The notes under the pieces were generated by a model that was given only the letters and a program-made list of their open reading frames with translations, was not told the DNA's origin and did no database searches. Shown in pieces: positions 53,815 to 61,687 of a stretch of 64,000 bases of DNA (position 1 is the stretch's first letter; the number at the start of each line of letters is the position of its first letter). Source of the DNA: Streptomyces fodineus (GTDB lineage Bacteria > Actinomycetota > Actinomycetes > Streptomycetales > Streptomycetaceae). The position numbers were made by a program, and so were the translations under genes. Where the stretch lies: contig NZ_CP017248.1 in the NCBI RefSeq assembly GCF_001735805.1, positions 7,688,001-7,752,000 on the forward strand, in the 5' to 3' direction.

Positions 53815-54396
53815 ATGCCGTATCTCACCAGCCCGGTCGTACCGGCCGGCACCCTCGCCAGCATCCCCCAGCCCACCCTTCCCACCGGCGACGGCCTGTC
53901 GCTGCGCCCCTGGCGGGCCGAGGACGCGCCCGCCGTCCACGCCGCCTTCCAGGACCCCTTGATGCACCAGTGGCACATCAGGTCCGCCGACTCCGAGGCG
54001 GAGGTCGCCGGGTGGATCACACGGTGGCTGAGGGCCTGGAAGGAGGAGCGCGAGGCCCAGTGGGCCGTGGTGGACGCGGACACCGGCGAACTGCTGGGCC
54101 GGGTCGCACTGCGCGAGATCCTGCTCGGCGACGGCTGCGCCGAGGTCGCCTACTGGACCGTGGCACGGGCGCGGGGCCGGGGCGTCGCGGTCCGGGCCAC
54201 GACCACCCTGTCCCGCTGGGCGTTCGAGGAGATCGGCCTGCACCGCCTCGAACTCTCCCACGCCACCGCCAACGAGGCCTCCTGCCGTGTGGCCGTGAAG
54301 GCCGGATTCACCGCCGAGGGCACCAAGCGCAGCGCCCTTCTCCACCCCGACGGCTGGCACGACATGCACCTGCACGCACGGGTGCGCGGCGACTGA
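53815..54396 (+). CDS. GNAT family N-acetyltransferase (RimJ/RimL-like)
   Basis: 193 residues. The GNAT fold of the RimJ/RimL type: LSLRPWRAEDAPAVHAAFQDP, the GEVAYW-like CAEVAYWTVARARGRGVAVRAT acetyl-CoA loop (about 115-135) and GLHRLELSHATANEASCRVAVKAGF. It acetylates an amino group of a protein N-terminus or small molecule; the target is unknown. CAGGA nine bases before the ATG at 53815 favours it over the ATG at 53806. Confidence 0.9.
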   Translation: MPYLTSPVVPAGTLASIPQPTLPTGDGLSLRPWRAEDAPAVHAAFQDPLMHQWHIRSADSEAEVAGWITRWLRAWKEEREAQWAVVDADTGELLGRVALREILLGDGCAEVAYWTVARARGRGVAVRATTTLSRWAFEEIGLHRLELSHATANEASCRVAVKAGFTAEGTKRSALLHPDGWHDMHLHARVRGD

Positions 54397-54407
54397 GCCG
54401 ATCCATA

Positions 54408-54421
54408 CGCGATATATCGTG
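54408..54421. promoter_or_regulatory. PadR operator candidate
   Basis: CGCGATATATCGTG contains the perfect 10-base palindrome CGATATATCG (54410-54419). A related TCGCGATAT lies at 54444-54452 across the -10 element, so a PadR dimer could bind both and block its promoter. Confidence 0.5.
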
Positions 54422-54425
54422 TCTC

Positions 54426-54455
54426 TTGACCGTCGCGAGTCATTCGCGATATGTT
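54426..54455 (+). promoter_or_regulatory. promoter of the padR gene
   Basis: TTGACC (54426-54431), 18 bases, then TATGTT (54450-54455), a good housekeeping-type promoter 33 bases before the ATG. Confidence 0.6.
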
Positions 54456-54488
54456 CGGCTACGGATATTCGAGAACGAGGTGGTGGTC

Positions 54489-55109
54489 ATGCCCGGGAAG
54501 CGCCGCAGGCTCGGCAACCCGCTGGCGCTCGCCGTCCTGGTGACCCTGTGGCAGAAGCCGATGCATCCGTACGAGATCGCCCAGACCCTGCGCCGCCAGG
54601 GCAAGGACACGAGCACCAAGATCAACTACGGTTCGCTCTACACCGTGGTGCAGAACCTCGAAAAGCACGGCTTCGTCGAGGTGACCGACGTGGAGCGGCA
54701 GGGGAACCGCCCCGAGCGCACGGTGTACGGGCTCACCGCGGCCGGTAGTGAGGAGATGACCGAGTGGTTGTCGGACCTCATCGCCGTCCCGGCCAAGGAG
54801 TACCCGATCTTCGAGACCGCCCTGTCCCTCATGGGCGCGCTGCACCCCGACGAGGTGGTGCGGCTGCTCGAGGAGCGGCTCAGGGCCCTGGAGGTCCAGG
54901 CCGCCAGTGCGCGGGGAGGGCTGGAGAAGCTGTACGAGACGCTGCCGCGGCTCTTCCTCGTCGAGACCGAGTACCAGTTGCACATGATCCTGGCGCAGGC
55001 GCAGTGGGTCCGCGGCTTCCTGGAAGAGATCAGGAAGGGCTCCCTGCCGGGCGTCGAGGCATGGCGGCGCTTCCATGAAACGGGGGAGCTGCCCGCGGAC
55101 TTCAGCTGA
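54489..55109 (+). CDS. PadR-family transcriptional regulator
   Basis: 206 residues. The N-terminal winged helix (LALAVLVTLWQKPMHPYEIAQTLRRQG ... INYGSLYTVVQNLEKHGFVE, about 10-65) has the family's P-Y-E and Y-x-L-Y/V motifs; the C-terminal helices (about 110-205) dimerise. PadR regulators commonly repress multidrug exporters next door, and an ABC exporter follows 196 bases downstream. GAGG eight bases before the ATG at 54489 sets the start. Confidence 0.93.
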   Translation: MPGKRRRLGNPLALAVLVTLWQKPMHPYEIAQTLRRQGKDTSTKINYGSLYTVVQNLEKHGFVEVTDVERQGNRPERTVYGLTAAGSEEMTEWLSDLIAVPAKEYPIFETALSLMGALHPDEVVRLLEERLRALEVQAASARGGLEKLYETLPRLFLVETEYQLHMILAQAQWVRGFLEEIRKGSLPGVEAWRRFHETGELPADFS

Positions 55110-55116
55110 GAAGAAC

Positions 55117-55154
55117 GACCCCGGCACGGCTGTTGCAGCAGCCCCGCCGGGGTC
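55117..55154 (+). terminator. terminator downstream of padR
   Basis: GACCCCGGC (55117-55125) pairs with GCCGGGGTC (55146-55154); the loop holds a smaller hairpin. Eight bases past the padR stop, so the ABC genes probably have their own promoter. Confidence 0.7.
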
Positions 55155-55305
55155 TCCAACCCCGAAACGGATCCGCCGTGCGGCGGCTCCGGGCGATCGA
55201 GGTGCGGCACACCCAGGATAGCCCGGCGCTCTGCACGCGGATCTTGCACCGTCCGTCCATCCGGCGGACGGCCCGTCATCCGCTCATGTCAGGAGAGCAG
55301 TCGTC

Positions 55306-56313
55306 ATGAACACCCGTGCGCCCGCAGTGGAGGCGCGCCAGCTGGTCAAGACCTATCCCGGTGACGTTACCGCGCTGGGCGGCATGGACATCACCGTGGC
55401 ACCGGGCATCGTCTTCGGGCTCCTCGGCCCCAACGGCGCCGGCAAGTCCACCACCGTCAAGATCCTCACCACCCTGGCCCGCCCCGACTCCGGCACCGCC
55501 ACCGTCGCCGGGCACGACGTGCTGCGCCACCCCGACCGGGTGCGCCGCGCGATCGGCGTGGTCGCCCAGCAGTCCGGCGCCGACCCGGTCGCCACCGGCC
55601 GGGAGAACCTGCAACTCCAGGGCCGCCTCTACGGATTGAGCGGTACGGCGCTGAACCGCCGGGTGGACGAGCTGCTGGAGCGGTTCACCCTCGCCGACGC
55701 CGCCCGCCGGCCGGTCAAGGGCTACTCGGGCGGCATGCGGCGCCGCCTGGACGTGGCCCTCGGGCTGGTGCACCGGCCTGAGGTGCTGTTCCTCGACGAG
55801 CCGACCACCGGCCTCGACCCGGAGGCGCGCACCGCGATGTGGGAGGAGATCGGCCGGCTGGCCGGCGAGGAGGGTCTGACGATCCTGCTCACCACGCACT
55901 ACCTGGAGGAGGCCGACCGGCTCGCCGAGCGCATCGCCATCGTCGACCGCGGCCGGATCGTGGTCGAGGGCACCCCGGACGCCCTCAAGGGCGAACTGCG
56001 CGGCGACGCCGTCCGCCTGGAGCTGGGCGAGCCGGTCGGCGAGGCCGGCCGCACCCTGCTCACCGGTGCCCTGACCGCGCTGCCCGGGGTGCACGAGGCG
56101 CTGTGCGAAGGACGCCGGATCAGCGTCCGCGCCGACGACGGGGCGGCCACGGTGCCCGCTCTGCTCGCCGCGCTGGACCGGGCCGGGGTCACCGTCGCCT
56201 CGGCCACCGTCGCCCGGCCCTCGCTGGACGACGTCTACCTCCGCCACGCCGGCCGCCGGTACGCCGAGGCCGAGACCGCGACCGAGACCGTGCTCGCCGG
56301 AGGTGTGCGATGA
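55306..56313 (+). CDS. ABC exporter ATP-binding protein (DrrA-like)
   Basis: 335 residues. Walker A GPNGAGKST (about 42-50), Q-loop QQSGAD, signature YSGGMRRRLDVALG (about 142-155), Walker B VLFLDEPTTGLDP, and the H-loop TTHYLEEA are all present. The C-terminal part (about 235-335) is the DrrA-type regulatory domain. With the next gene it forms a drug or lipid exporter of the daunorubicin-resistance type; substrate unknown. Its stop overlaps the permease start by 4 bases. Confidence 0.95.
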   Translation: MNTRAPAVEARQLVKTYPGDVTALGGMDITVAPGIVFGLLGPNGAGKSTTVKILTTLARPDSGTATVAGHDVLRHPDRVRRAIGVVAQQSGADPVATGRENLQLQGRLYGLSGTALNRRVDELLERFTLADAARRPVKGYSGGMRRRLDVALGLVHRPEVLFLDEPTTGLDPEARTAMWEEIGRLAGEEGLTILLTTHYLEEADRLAERIAIVDRGRIVVEGTPDALKGELRGDAVRLELGEPVGEAGRTLLTGALTALPGVHEALCEGRRISVRADDGAATVPALLAALDRAGVTVASATVARPSLDDVYLRHAGRRYAEAETATETVLAGGVR

Positions 56314-57086
56314 GCGCCGCCCTGACCCAGACCTGGTACATGACGCAGCGCCAACTGCGCGTCTTCGCCCGGCAGCCCGCCTACGCGGTCATCACCCTGA
56401 TCCAGCCGGTGATCTGGCTGTTCCTGTTCGGCAGCCTCTTCAAGAAGGTCGTCGAGCTGGGCGGCTTCGGCACCACCTCGTACCTGGACTACCTGGTGCC
56501 GGGCGTGGTGGTGATGAGCGCCCTCGGCTCCAACATGTGGGCCGGCATGGGCACCTTGGAGGAGATCCAGCGCGGCACCCTCGACCGCTTCCTGACCACC
56601 CCGGTCAGCCGGGCCGCCCTGATGAACGGCAACGTCGTCAACAACGGCCTGGTCACGGCGTTCCAGTCGGTGGTCATCGTGCTGCTGGGCCTGCTCGGCG
56701 GCGCCGACTACGCCGGCGGTGCCGGCGGTATCGCGGTCCTCGTGCTGGCCGCCGTCCTGCTCGGCACGGTCTTCGGTGCCCTGTCCAACGCGCTCGGCAT
56801 GCTCGTACGCGAACGGGAGTCCATCATCGGCATCAACACCTTCCTGCTGCTGCCGCTGACCTTCCTCTCCAGCGCCTTCATGGCGCCCGCGCAGATGCCG
56901 GGCTGGATGCGGGACATCGCCGACTTCAACCCGCTCAACTGGGCCATGGTGGCGGGCCGTTCGGCCCTGTCGGAGCATCCCGACCGGGATGTGGTCCTCA
57001 GTCGCGGCGGTGCACTGCTCGCGCTCGCCGTCGTGGCGGTGTGGCTGTCGATCCGCACGTTCCGCTCCTACCAGCGGTCGGTGTGA
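56310..57086 (+). CDS. ABC-2 type exporter permease (DrrB-like)
   Basis: 258 residues with six membrane helices. The conserved ABC-2 segment FRGTLDRFLTTPVSR-like (IQRGTLDRFLTTPVSRAAL, about 86-104) and the FLSSAFMAPAQMPGWMRDIADFNPLNW loop are typical of DrrB. ATGA overlap with the ATPase gene shows one operon. Export substrate unknown; PadR upstream is the likely regulator. Confidence 0.93.
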   Translation: MSAALTQTWYMTQRQLRVFARQPAYAVITLIQPVIWLFLFGSLFKKVVELGGFGTTSYLDYLVPGVVVMSALGSNMWAGMGTLEEIQRGTLDRFLTTPVSRAALMNGNVVNNGLVTAFQSVVIVLLGLLGGADYAGGAGGIAVLVLAAVLLGTVFGALSNALGMLVRERESIIGINTFLLLPLTFLSSAFMAPAQMPGWMRDIADFNPLNWAMVAGRSALSEHPDRDVVLSRGGALLALAVVAVWLSIRTFRSYQRSV

Positions 57087-57097
57087 AGATGTAGTCC

Positions 57098-58030
57098 ATG
57101 CCGGCCTACGATCTCGCGAACCGACTCGTCGTCGGTGTCGCCTCCAGCGCCCTGTTCGATCTGCGGGAGTCGGACGCGGTCTTCCGCGAGCAGGGCGAGG
57201 AGGCCTACCGCGCCTACCAGGAGGAGAACGTCGACGACACGCTCCGGCCCGGGGTCGCGTTCGCGTTCATCCGCAGGCTGCTGTCGCTGAACGACCTCGG
57301 CGAGCCGGGCGACCCGCTCGTCGAGGTCATCATCCTCTCTCGCAACGACCCCGACACGGGCCTCAGGGTCATGCGCTCGATCCAGGCCCATGAACTGCCC
57401 ATCAGCCGGGCCGTGTTCATGCAGGGCAGGTCGCCGTACGCGTTCATCACCGCGCTGAACATGTCCCTGTTCCTGTCCGCGAACGGCGACGACGTGCGCG
57501 AGGCGGTCGCCGCGGGCCTGCCGGCCGGGCATGTGCTGGGATCGTCGTACGCGGACGACCCCGCCGACCGGGAGCTGCGGATCGCGTTCGACTTCGACGG
57601 GGTGCTCGCCGGCGACGCCGCCGAGCAGGTGTACCAGTGCGACGGTCTGGAGGAGTTCCGCGCGTACGAGGCCCGTAACGCGGCGACCCCGCACGACCCG
57701 GGGCCGCTGCGCGACTTCCTCGCCGGGGTGAACCGGATTCAGCGGCGGGAGGAGGAGCGGCGCGCGGTCGATCCGCACTACACGAGCCGGGTGCACGTCT
57801 CCCTGGTGACCGCGCGCAACGCGCCGGCGCACGAACGGGCCGTGCGGAGCCTCAAGGAGTGGGGTGTGCGGGTCAACGGCGCCTTCTTCCTCGGCGGCAT
57901 AGACAAGGGCGCCGTCATGCGGGTGCTGGATCCGCACATCTTCTTCGACGACCAGGTGACCCACCTGGAGAGCACATCCCGGACCACGCCGAGTGTGCAC
58001 ATCCCCTTCGGCAAGATCAACGAGACCTGA
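57098..58030 (+). CDS. cytosolic 5'-nucleotidase (PF06189-type)
   Basis: 310 residues. Cytosolic 5'-nucleotidase 1 type: the N-terminal half has LVVGVASSALFDLRES and VEVIILSRNDPDTGLRVMRSI; the HAD-like core is AFDFDGVLAGDAAEQVYQ (about 163-180). It dephosphorylates nucleoside monophosphates in the cytosol. ATG at 57098, 11 bases after the permease, so it can be read with the exporter genes; a functional link is not evident. Convergent with the siderophore-interacting gene. Confidence 0.9.
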   Translation: MPAYDLANRLVVGVASSALFDLRESDAVFREQGEEAYRAYQEENVDDTLRPGVAFAFIRRLLSLNDLGEPGDPLVEVIILSRNDPDTGLRVMRSIQAHELPISRAVFMQGRSPYAFITALNMSLFLSANGDDVREAVAAGLPAGHVLGSSYADDPADRELRIAFDFDGVLAGDAAEQVYQCDGLEEFRAYEARNAATPHDPGPLRDFLAGVNRIQRREEERRAVDPHYTSRVHVSLVTARNAPAHERAVRSLKEWGVRVNGAFFLGGIDKGAVMRVLDPHIFFDDQVTHLESTSRTTPSVHIPFGKINET

Positions 58031-58043
58031 GCGGGGTTCGTGC

Positions 58044-58889
58044 TCAGGCCGCCGCGGCGCCGCTCTCCTGCTCGGCCTCGATGCGGGCGTTCCAGTCCCG
58101 CTTGGAGGCCTGCCAGCCGTCCTCGTCGTGGCCCAGGCGCCAGTAGCCGGAGATCGACAGGTCCTCGCGCGGGATGGCGAGCTCGACCCGCAGCAGCCGG
58201 CGCAGCTCCTTCACGAAGCCCGCCTCGCCGTGCACGAACGCCTGCACCCGGCCGTCGGGGAACTCAAACCCTCGTACGGCCTCCAGCAGCGCCTCGCCGA
58301 CCGGCCGGTCCCCTCGGTGCAGCCAGACGACCTCCACATCGGAGTCGATCTTCTGCTCCTCCTCGGGGCCGGACACCTCCACGAAGGCATGGGCGCGGGC
58401 GTCGGTGGGCAGCGCCTGAAGGGACCGCGCGATCGCGGGCAGCGCGCTCTCGTCACCGGCGAGCAGATGCCAGTCGGCCGCCGGGTCGGGGGCGTAGGCG
58501 CCGCCGGGTCCCATGAAGCGCACCCTCTCACCCGGCTGCACCCGGGTGGCCCACGGGCCGGCCAGGCCCTCGTCGCCGTGGATGACGAAGTCCAGGGTCA
58601 GCTCCCGGTGTTCGGGATCCCAGGCGCGCACGGTGTACGTCCGGGTCACCGGCCACTGCTCCCGCGGGAACTCGGCACGGATCCGCTCCAGGTCGAAGGG
58701 CTCCGGGTAGGTCACGCCCTCGGGGCCGAAGAGCAGCTTCACATAGTGGTCGGTGCAGGTGTCCGCCGCGAAGTCGGCCAGGCCCTCGCCGCCGAGTACC
58801 ACCCGCTGCATGTGCGGGGTCAGCCGCTCGGTGCGGACCACCTCAGCGGTGCGGGCCTTGCGCGGCTTTCGTCCCGGGCGCTCTGCCAT
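58044..58889 (-). CDS. siderophore-interacting protein (ferric-siderophore reductase)
   Basis: 281 residues. FAD-binding SIP domain: MQRVVLGGEGL, VTRTYTVRAWDPEHRELTLDFVIHGDEGLAGPWA (about 85-120, binding FAD), then the NAD(P)-binding part LLAGDESALPAI and the C-terminal WRLGHDEDGW. It reduces iron in imported ferric siderophores, releasing Fe2+. GGAGG six bases before the ATG at 58889 sets the start. A DmdR/IdeR-type iron box overlaps its promoter region, so iron should repress it. Confidence 0.95.
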   Translation of the reverse strand: MAERPGRKPRKARTAEVVRTERLTPHMQRVVLGGEGLADFAADTCTDHYVKLLFGPEGVTYPEPFDLERIRAEFPREQWPVTRTYTVRAWDPEHRELTLDFVIHGDEGLAGPWATRVQPGERVRFMGPGGAYAPDPAADWHLLAGDESALPAIARSLQALPTDARAHAFVEVSGPEEEQKIDSDVEVVWLHRGDRPVGEALLEAVRGFEFPDGRVQAFVHGEAGFVKELRRLLRVELAIPREDLSISGYWRLGHDEDGWQASKRDWNARIEAEQESGAAAA

Positions 58890-58905
58890 CACGGCCTCCT
58901 GCAAG

Positions 58906-58923
58906 TTGGTTAGGTTTACCTAA
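58906..58923. promoter_or_regulatory. iron box (DmdR/IdeR operator)
   Basis: TTGGTTAGGTTTACCTAA matches the Streptomyces iron-box consensus TAGGTTAGGCTCACCTAA at 15 of 18 bases; the core TTAGGTTTACCTAA is palindromic. It lies 17-34 bases before the start codon. Confidence 0.85.
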
Positions 58924-59000
58924 GTTAGCACCTCGTTCTGTGTAACACCTCTTCCTCGAGTGGCGGCTGAGAGCCCTTTACCGGAAAATTCCGGTCGAGA

Positions 59001-59921
59001 TCACTCCGCCAGCGTGGTGAGCAGCCGCTGCAGGGAGCCGCCGAGCCCCCACCGCTTGGCCAGCTCCTCCAGCGCCGCCGGGTCGCGCGGGGCGTGCGGC
59101 AGGGTCGTGTCGACGTCCGGCAGCGGCACGTCGTCGGCCACCCGCACCACCGTCGGCGCGACCGCGACATACGCGCGGGCCTCGTCCAGCCGCCTGCGCT
59201 GCGACGGGGTGAGCTTCGCCTTCGGGTCGTCGACCGCCGCCATGATCCCGGCCAGGTCGCCGAACTCGGCGAGCAGCCTGGCGGCCGTCTTCTCGCCGAC
59301 CCCGGCGACGCCCGGCAGACCGTCGCTCGGATCGCCGCGCAGCAGCGCCAGATCCGCGTACCCCCGCCCGTCGACGCCATACTTCTCGCGCAGTGCCGCC
59401 TCGTCGGTCAGCTGCAGCGTGCCGACGCCCTTCAGCGGGTACAGCACCCGGATCCCGCGGGCGTCGTCCACCAGCTGGTACAGATCGCGGTCGCCGGTGA
59501 CGATGTCGACCGGGCCGTCGGCGCGCGCGGTGAACGTGCCGATCACGTCGTCCGCCTCGTACCCCGCCACGCCGACCCGGGCGATCCCGAGCGCGTCCAG
59601 CACGTCCTCGATGACCGGCACCTGCGGCAAGAGGGGGTCCGGCACCTCCTCCTCGTCCGGCGCGCCCTCGTGCTCCTTTGCCACCCGGTGCGCCTTGTAG
59701 GTGGGGATGAGGTCCACCCGCCACTGCGGCCGCCAGTCGGCGTCCATGCAGGCCACCAGGCGTTCCGGCCGGTGGTCTCTGACCAGCCGGTCGATGAAGT
59801 CCAGCAGCCCGCGCACGGCGTTGACGGGCGTGCCGTCCGGTGCCTTCACGGAGTCCGGGACGCCGAAGTAGGCGCGGAAGTACAGCGATGCGGTGTCGAG
59901 CAGCATGAGTCGTCCGGTCAC
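59001..59921 (-). CDS. 5'-3' exonuclease (FEN-like)
   Basis: 306 residues, like the N-terminal exonuclease domain of DNA polymerase I but encoded alone. LMLLDTASLYFRAYFG opens it; the metal-binding acidic cluster is in ACMDADWRP, AGYEADDVIGT and VTGDRDLYQL; the helix-3-turn-helix GVAGVGEKTAARLLAEFG binds DNA. It trims flaps and primers in replication and repair. The GTG at 59921 lacks a ribosome site but lies 6 bases past a -10 element, suggesting a leaderless mRNA. An ATG at 59906 is the alternative. Confidence 0.9.
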   Translation of the reverse strand: MTGRLMLLDTASLYFRAYFGVPDSVKAPDGTPVNAVRGLLDFIDRLVRDHRPERLVACMDADWRPQWRVDLIPTYKAHRVAKEHEGAPDEEEVPDPLLPQVPVIEDVLDALGIARVGVAGYEADDVIGTFTARADGPVDIVTGDRDLYQLVDDARGIRVLYPLKGVGTLQLTDEAALREKYGVDGRGYADLALLRGDPSDGLPGVAGVGEKTAARLLAEFGDLAGIMAAVDDPKAKLTPSQRRRLDEARAYVAVAPTVVRVADDVPLPDVDTTLPHAPRDPAALEELAKRWGLGGSLQRLLTTLAE

Positions 59922-59927
59922 GTTCGC

Positions 59928-59950
59928 ATCATGCCGTACGGCACTGACAG
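59928..59950 (-). promoter_or_regulatory. PafBC-like promoter candidate of 5'-3' exonuclease
   Basis: On the minus strand CTGTCAGTG (59950-59942; 8 of 9 match), eight bases, then CATGAT (59933-59928), which has the A and last T of TANNNT. The GTG start codon follows after 6 bases. Confidence 0.45.
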
Positions 59951-60377
59951 TCAAGGCGGTGCGACGGCGTGCACCCCCTGGCCCGCACGGGCTTCGCCGC
60001 ACCTGGCTGCGGTACGACCCCGGCGGCCTGGTCGAGAAGTGCTCGCGGTGTGCTGGAGCGGCCACCCCTCGCACCCTTCGGGTACGGCAGGAATCCGGCC
60101 AATCGCCGAGCGTTACGATCACGGGCGTGGGAGGGGGCACCCGGCCCTGCTGGTCGGCGTGGTTACCCCCGGCCGTGACCCCGTGGCGGACGGGCCCGGA
60201 CCCCGTCGCACTGGCGCGAACCCTGAGGGTGCGGGCTCGGCGGCATATCGGGGATGTGACAGAGGTGTGAAACGGTTTGCCGAACGTGCGTAGGGTGCAG
60301 TGAAGTCATCAGAAGGGTGGATCCCCGATCCGGGCACCCGGACAACGGCACGCCGAGCGAGGGAGGGAGCCGGAGCG
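59951..60377. other. region upstream of the XRE-cupin gene
   Basis: 427 bases with no convincing gene; frames across it are open in several phases but not protein-like. A -10-like TAGGGT at 60291-60296 may serve the XRE-cupin gene, without a clear -35. Confidence 0.45.
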
Positions 60378-60947
60378 ATGGGCGACCACAAAGAACAGCC
60401 CGTGCGGGTGGGCGCGGCCGTCCGCCGGCGTCGCCGTGCCCTGGAGCTGACGCTCGCCGCCGTGGCCGAGCGCAGCGGACTCTCGGTGCCCTTCCTCAGC
60501 CAGGTCGAGAACGACCGGGCCCGCCCCAGCCGCACCTCGCTGGAGAAGCTCGCCGACGCCCTGCGCACCACGGCCGTCGAACTCCTCGCCGCGGCCGACC
60601 CGGCGGCCAGCGTGGACGTCGTGCGCGCCGACCCGGCCGCCGAGGACGACGCCGAGCCCCGGACCCGCTCCCTGGTCCGCGGCCACCACCAGCTGCACGC
60701 CTCCGAGTTCACCGGCGACCACGAACCGGGCCGAGAGTTCCAGCACCGCAACGACGAGCTGATGTACGTCGCCGACGGCGCGGTGGAGATCGAGGCGGAA
60801 GGGCGCGCGTATCGCCTCGGCCGCGGCGACACCCTGTACCTGACAGGCGGGGTGCGGCACCGGTGGCGGGCCACGGTGCCGGACACGCGGGTGATCGTGG
60901 TGGCGGTCGCCGAGCACATCGAGGCCGTCCAGGACCGGTCGCGCTGA
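60378..60947 (+). CDS. XRE-cupin transcriptional regulator
   Basis: 189 residues. An N-terminal helix-turn-helix (VRRRRRALELTLAAVAERSGLSVPFLSQVENDRARPS, about 12-48) joins a C-terminal cupin (about 110-185: FQHRNDELMYVADGAVEIEAEGRAYRLGRGDTLYL) that likely senses a small ligand. GGGAGC upstream of the ATG at 60378 sets the start. The metal-receptor-like gene begins 2 bases after the stop, so the regulator probably serves that pair. Confidence 0.92.
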   Translation: MGDHKEQPVRVGAAVRRRRRALELTLAAVAERSGLSVPFLSQVENDRARPSRTSLEKLADALRTTAVELLAAADPAASVDVVRADPAAEDDAEPRTRSLVRGHHQLHASEFTGDHEPGREFQHRNDELMYVADGAVEIEAEGRAYRLGRGDTLYLTGGVRHRWRATVPDTRVIVVAVAEHIEAVQDRSR

Positions 60948-60949
60948 GC

Positions 60950-61687
60950 GTGCCGCACCTCTTCGGGGCGCGGGTCGTCTCCCTGGTCCCGTCCCTCACC
61001 GAAGCCGTCGCCGTCACGCTCCCCGGAGCCCTCGTCGGCGTCACCGACTGGTGCACCCACCCGGCCGACCTGGACGTCACCCGGATCGGCGGTACGAAGA
61101 ACCCCGAGCTCGACCGCATTCTCGCCCTCGCCCCCGACGTGGTGATCGCCAACGAGGAGGAGAACCGCGCCCCGGACCTCGACGCCCTGCGCGCAGGGGG
61201 CCTTCGTGTGCTGGTCACCGAGGTCCGGAGCGTGCCGCAGGCCTTCGCCGAGCTGGACCGGGTGCTCGCCGCGTGCGGTGCGCCGCAGCGTCCGCGCTGG
61301 CTCGCCGAGGCGGCGGCAGCCTGGGCGGCGCCGCCGCGGCCGGAGGGCCGTACGACGGCGGTCGTACCGATCTGGCGCCGGCCCTGGATGGTCCTCGGCC
61401 GGGACACCTTCGCCGGTGACGTGCTGGCCCGGCTCGGCGTCGGCCACCTGTACGCCGGCCACCCCGAGCGCTACCCCCGCATCCCGCTGGAGGAGCTGCG
61501 CGAGGCGGCCCCGGACCTGGTGGTCCTGCCCGACGAGCCCTACCGCTTCACCGCCGACGACGGCCCGGAGGCCTTCCCCGGCCTGCCCTGCGCGCTGGTC
61601 AGCGGGCGGCACCTGACCTGGTACGGCCCCTCGCTGGCCGAGGCGCCACGGGTGCTGGCCGAGGCGCTGCGAGCAGCTCGCCGCTGA
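60950..61687 (+). CDS. helical-backbone metal receptor (BtuF-like) without signal peptide
   Basis: 245 residues. The fold is that of cobalamin/iron-siderophore binding proteins: RVVSLVPSLTEAVAVTLPGALVGVTDWC at the start, the backbone helix region in the middle, and APDLVVLPDEPYRF. There is no signal peptide or lipobox, so unlike BtuF it should stay in the cytosol. Ligand unknown. The GTG start lies 2 bases after the XRE-cupin stop, showing translational coupling. Its last 89 bases overlap the convergent TDT gene. Confidence 0.85.
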   Translation: MPHLFGARVVSLVPSLTEAVAVTLPGALVGVTDWCTHPADLDVTRIGGTKNPELDRILALAPDVVIANEEENRAPDLDALRAGGLRVLVTEVRSVPQAFAELDRVLAACGAPQRPRWLAEAAAAWAAPPRPEGRTTAVVPIWRRPWMVLGRDTFAGDVLARLGVGHLYAGHPERYPRIPLEELREAAPDLVVLPDEPYRFTADDGPEAFPGLPCALVSGRHLTWYGPSLAEAPRVLAEALRAARR

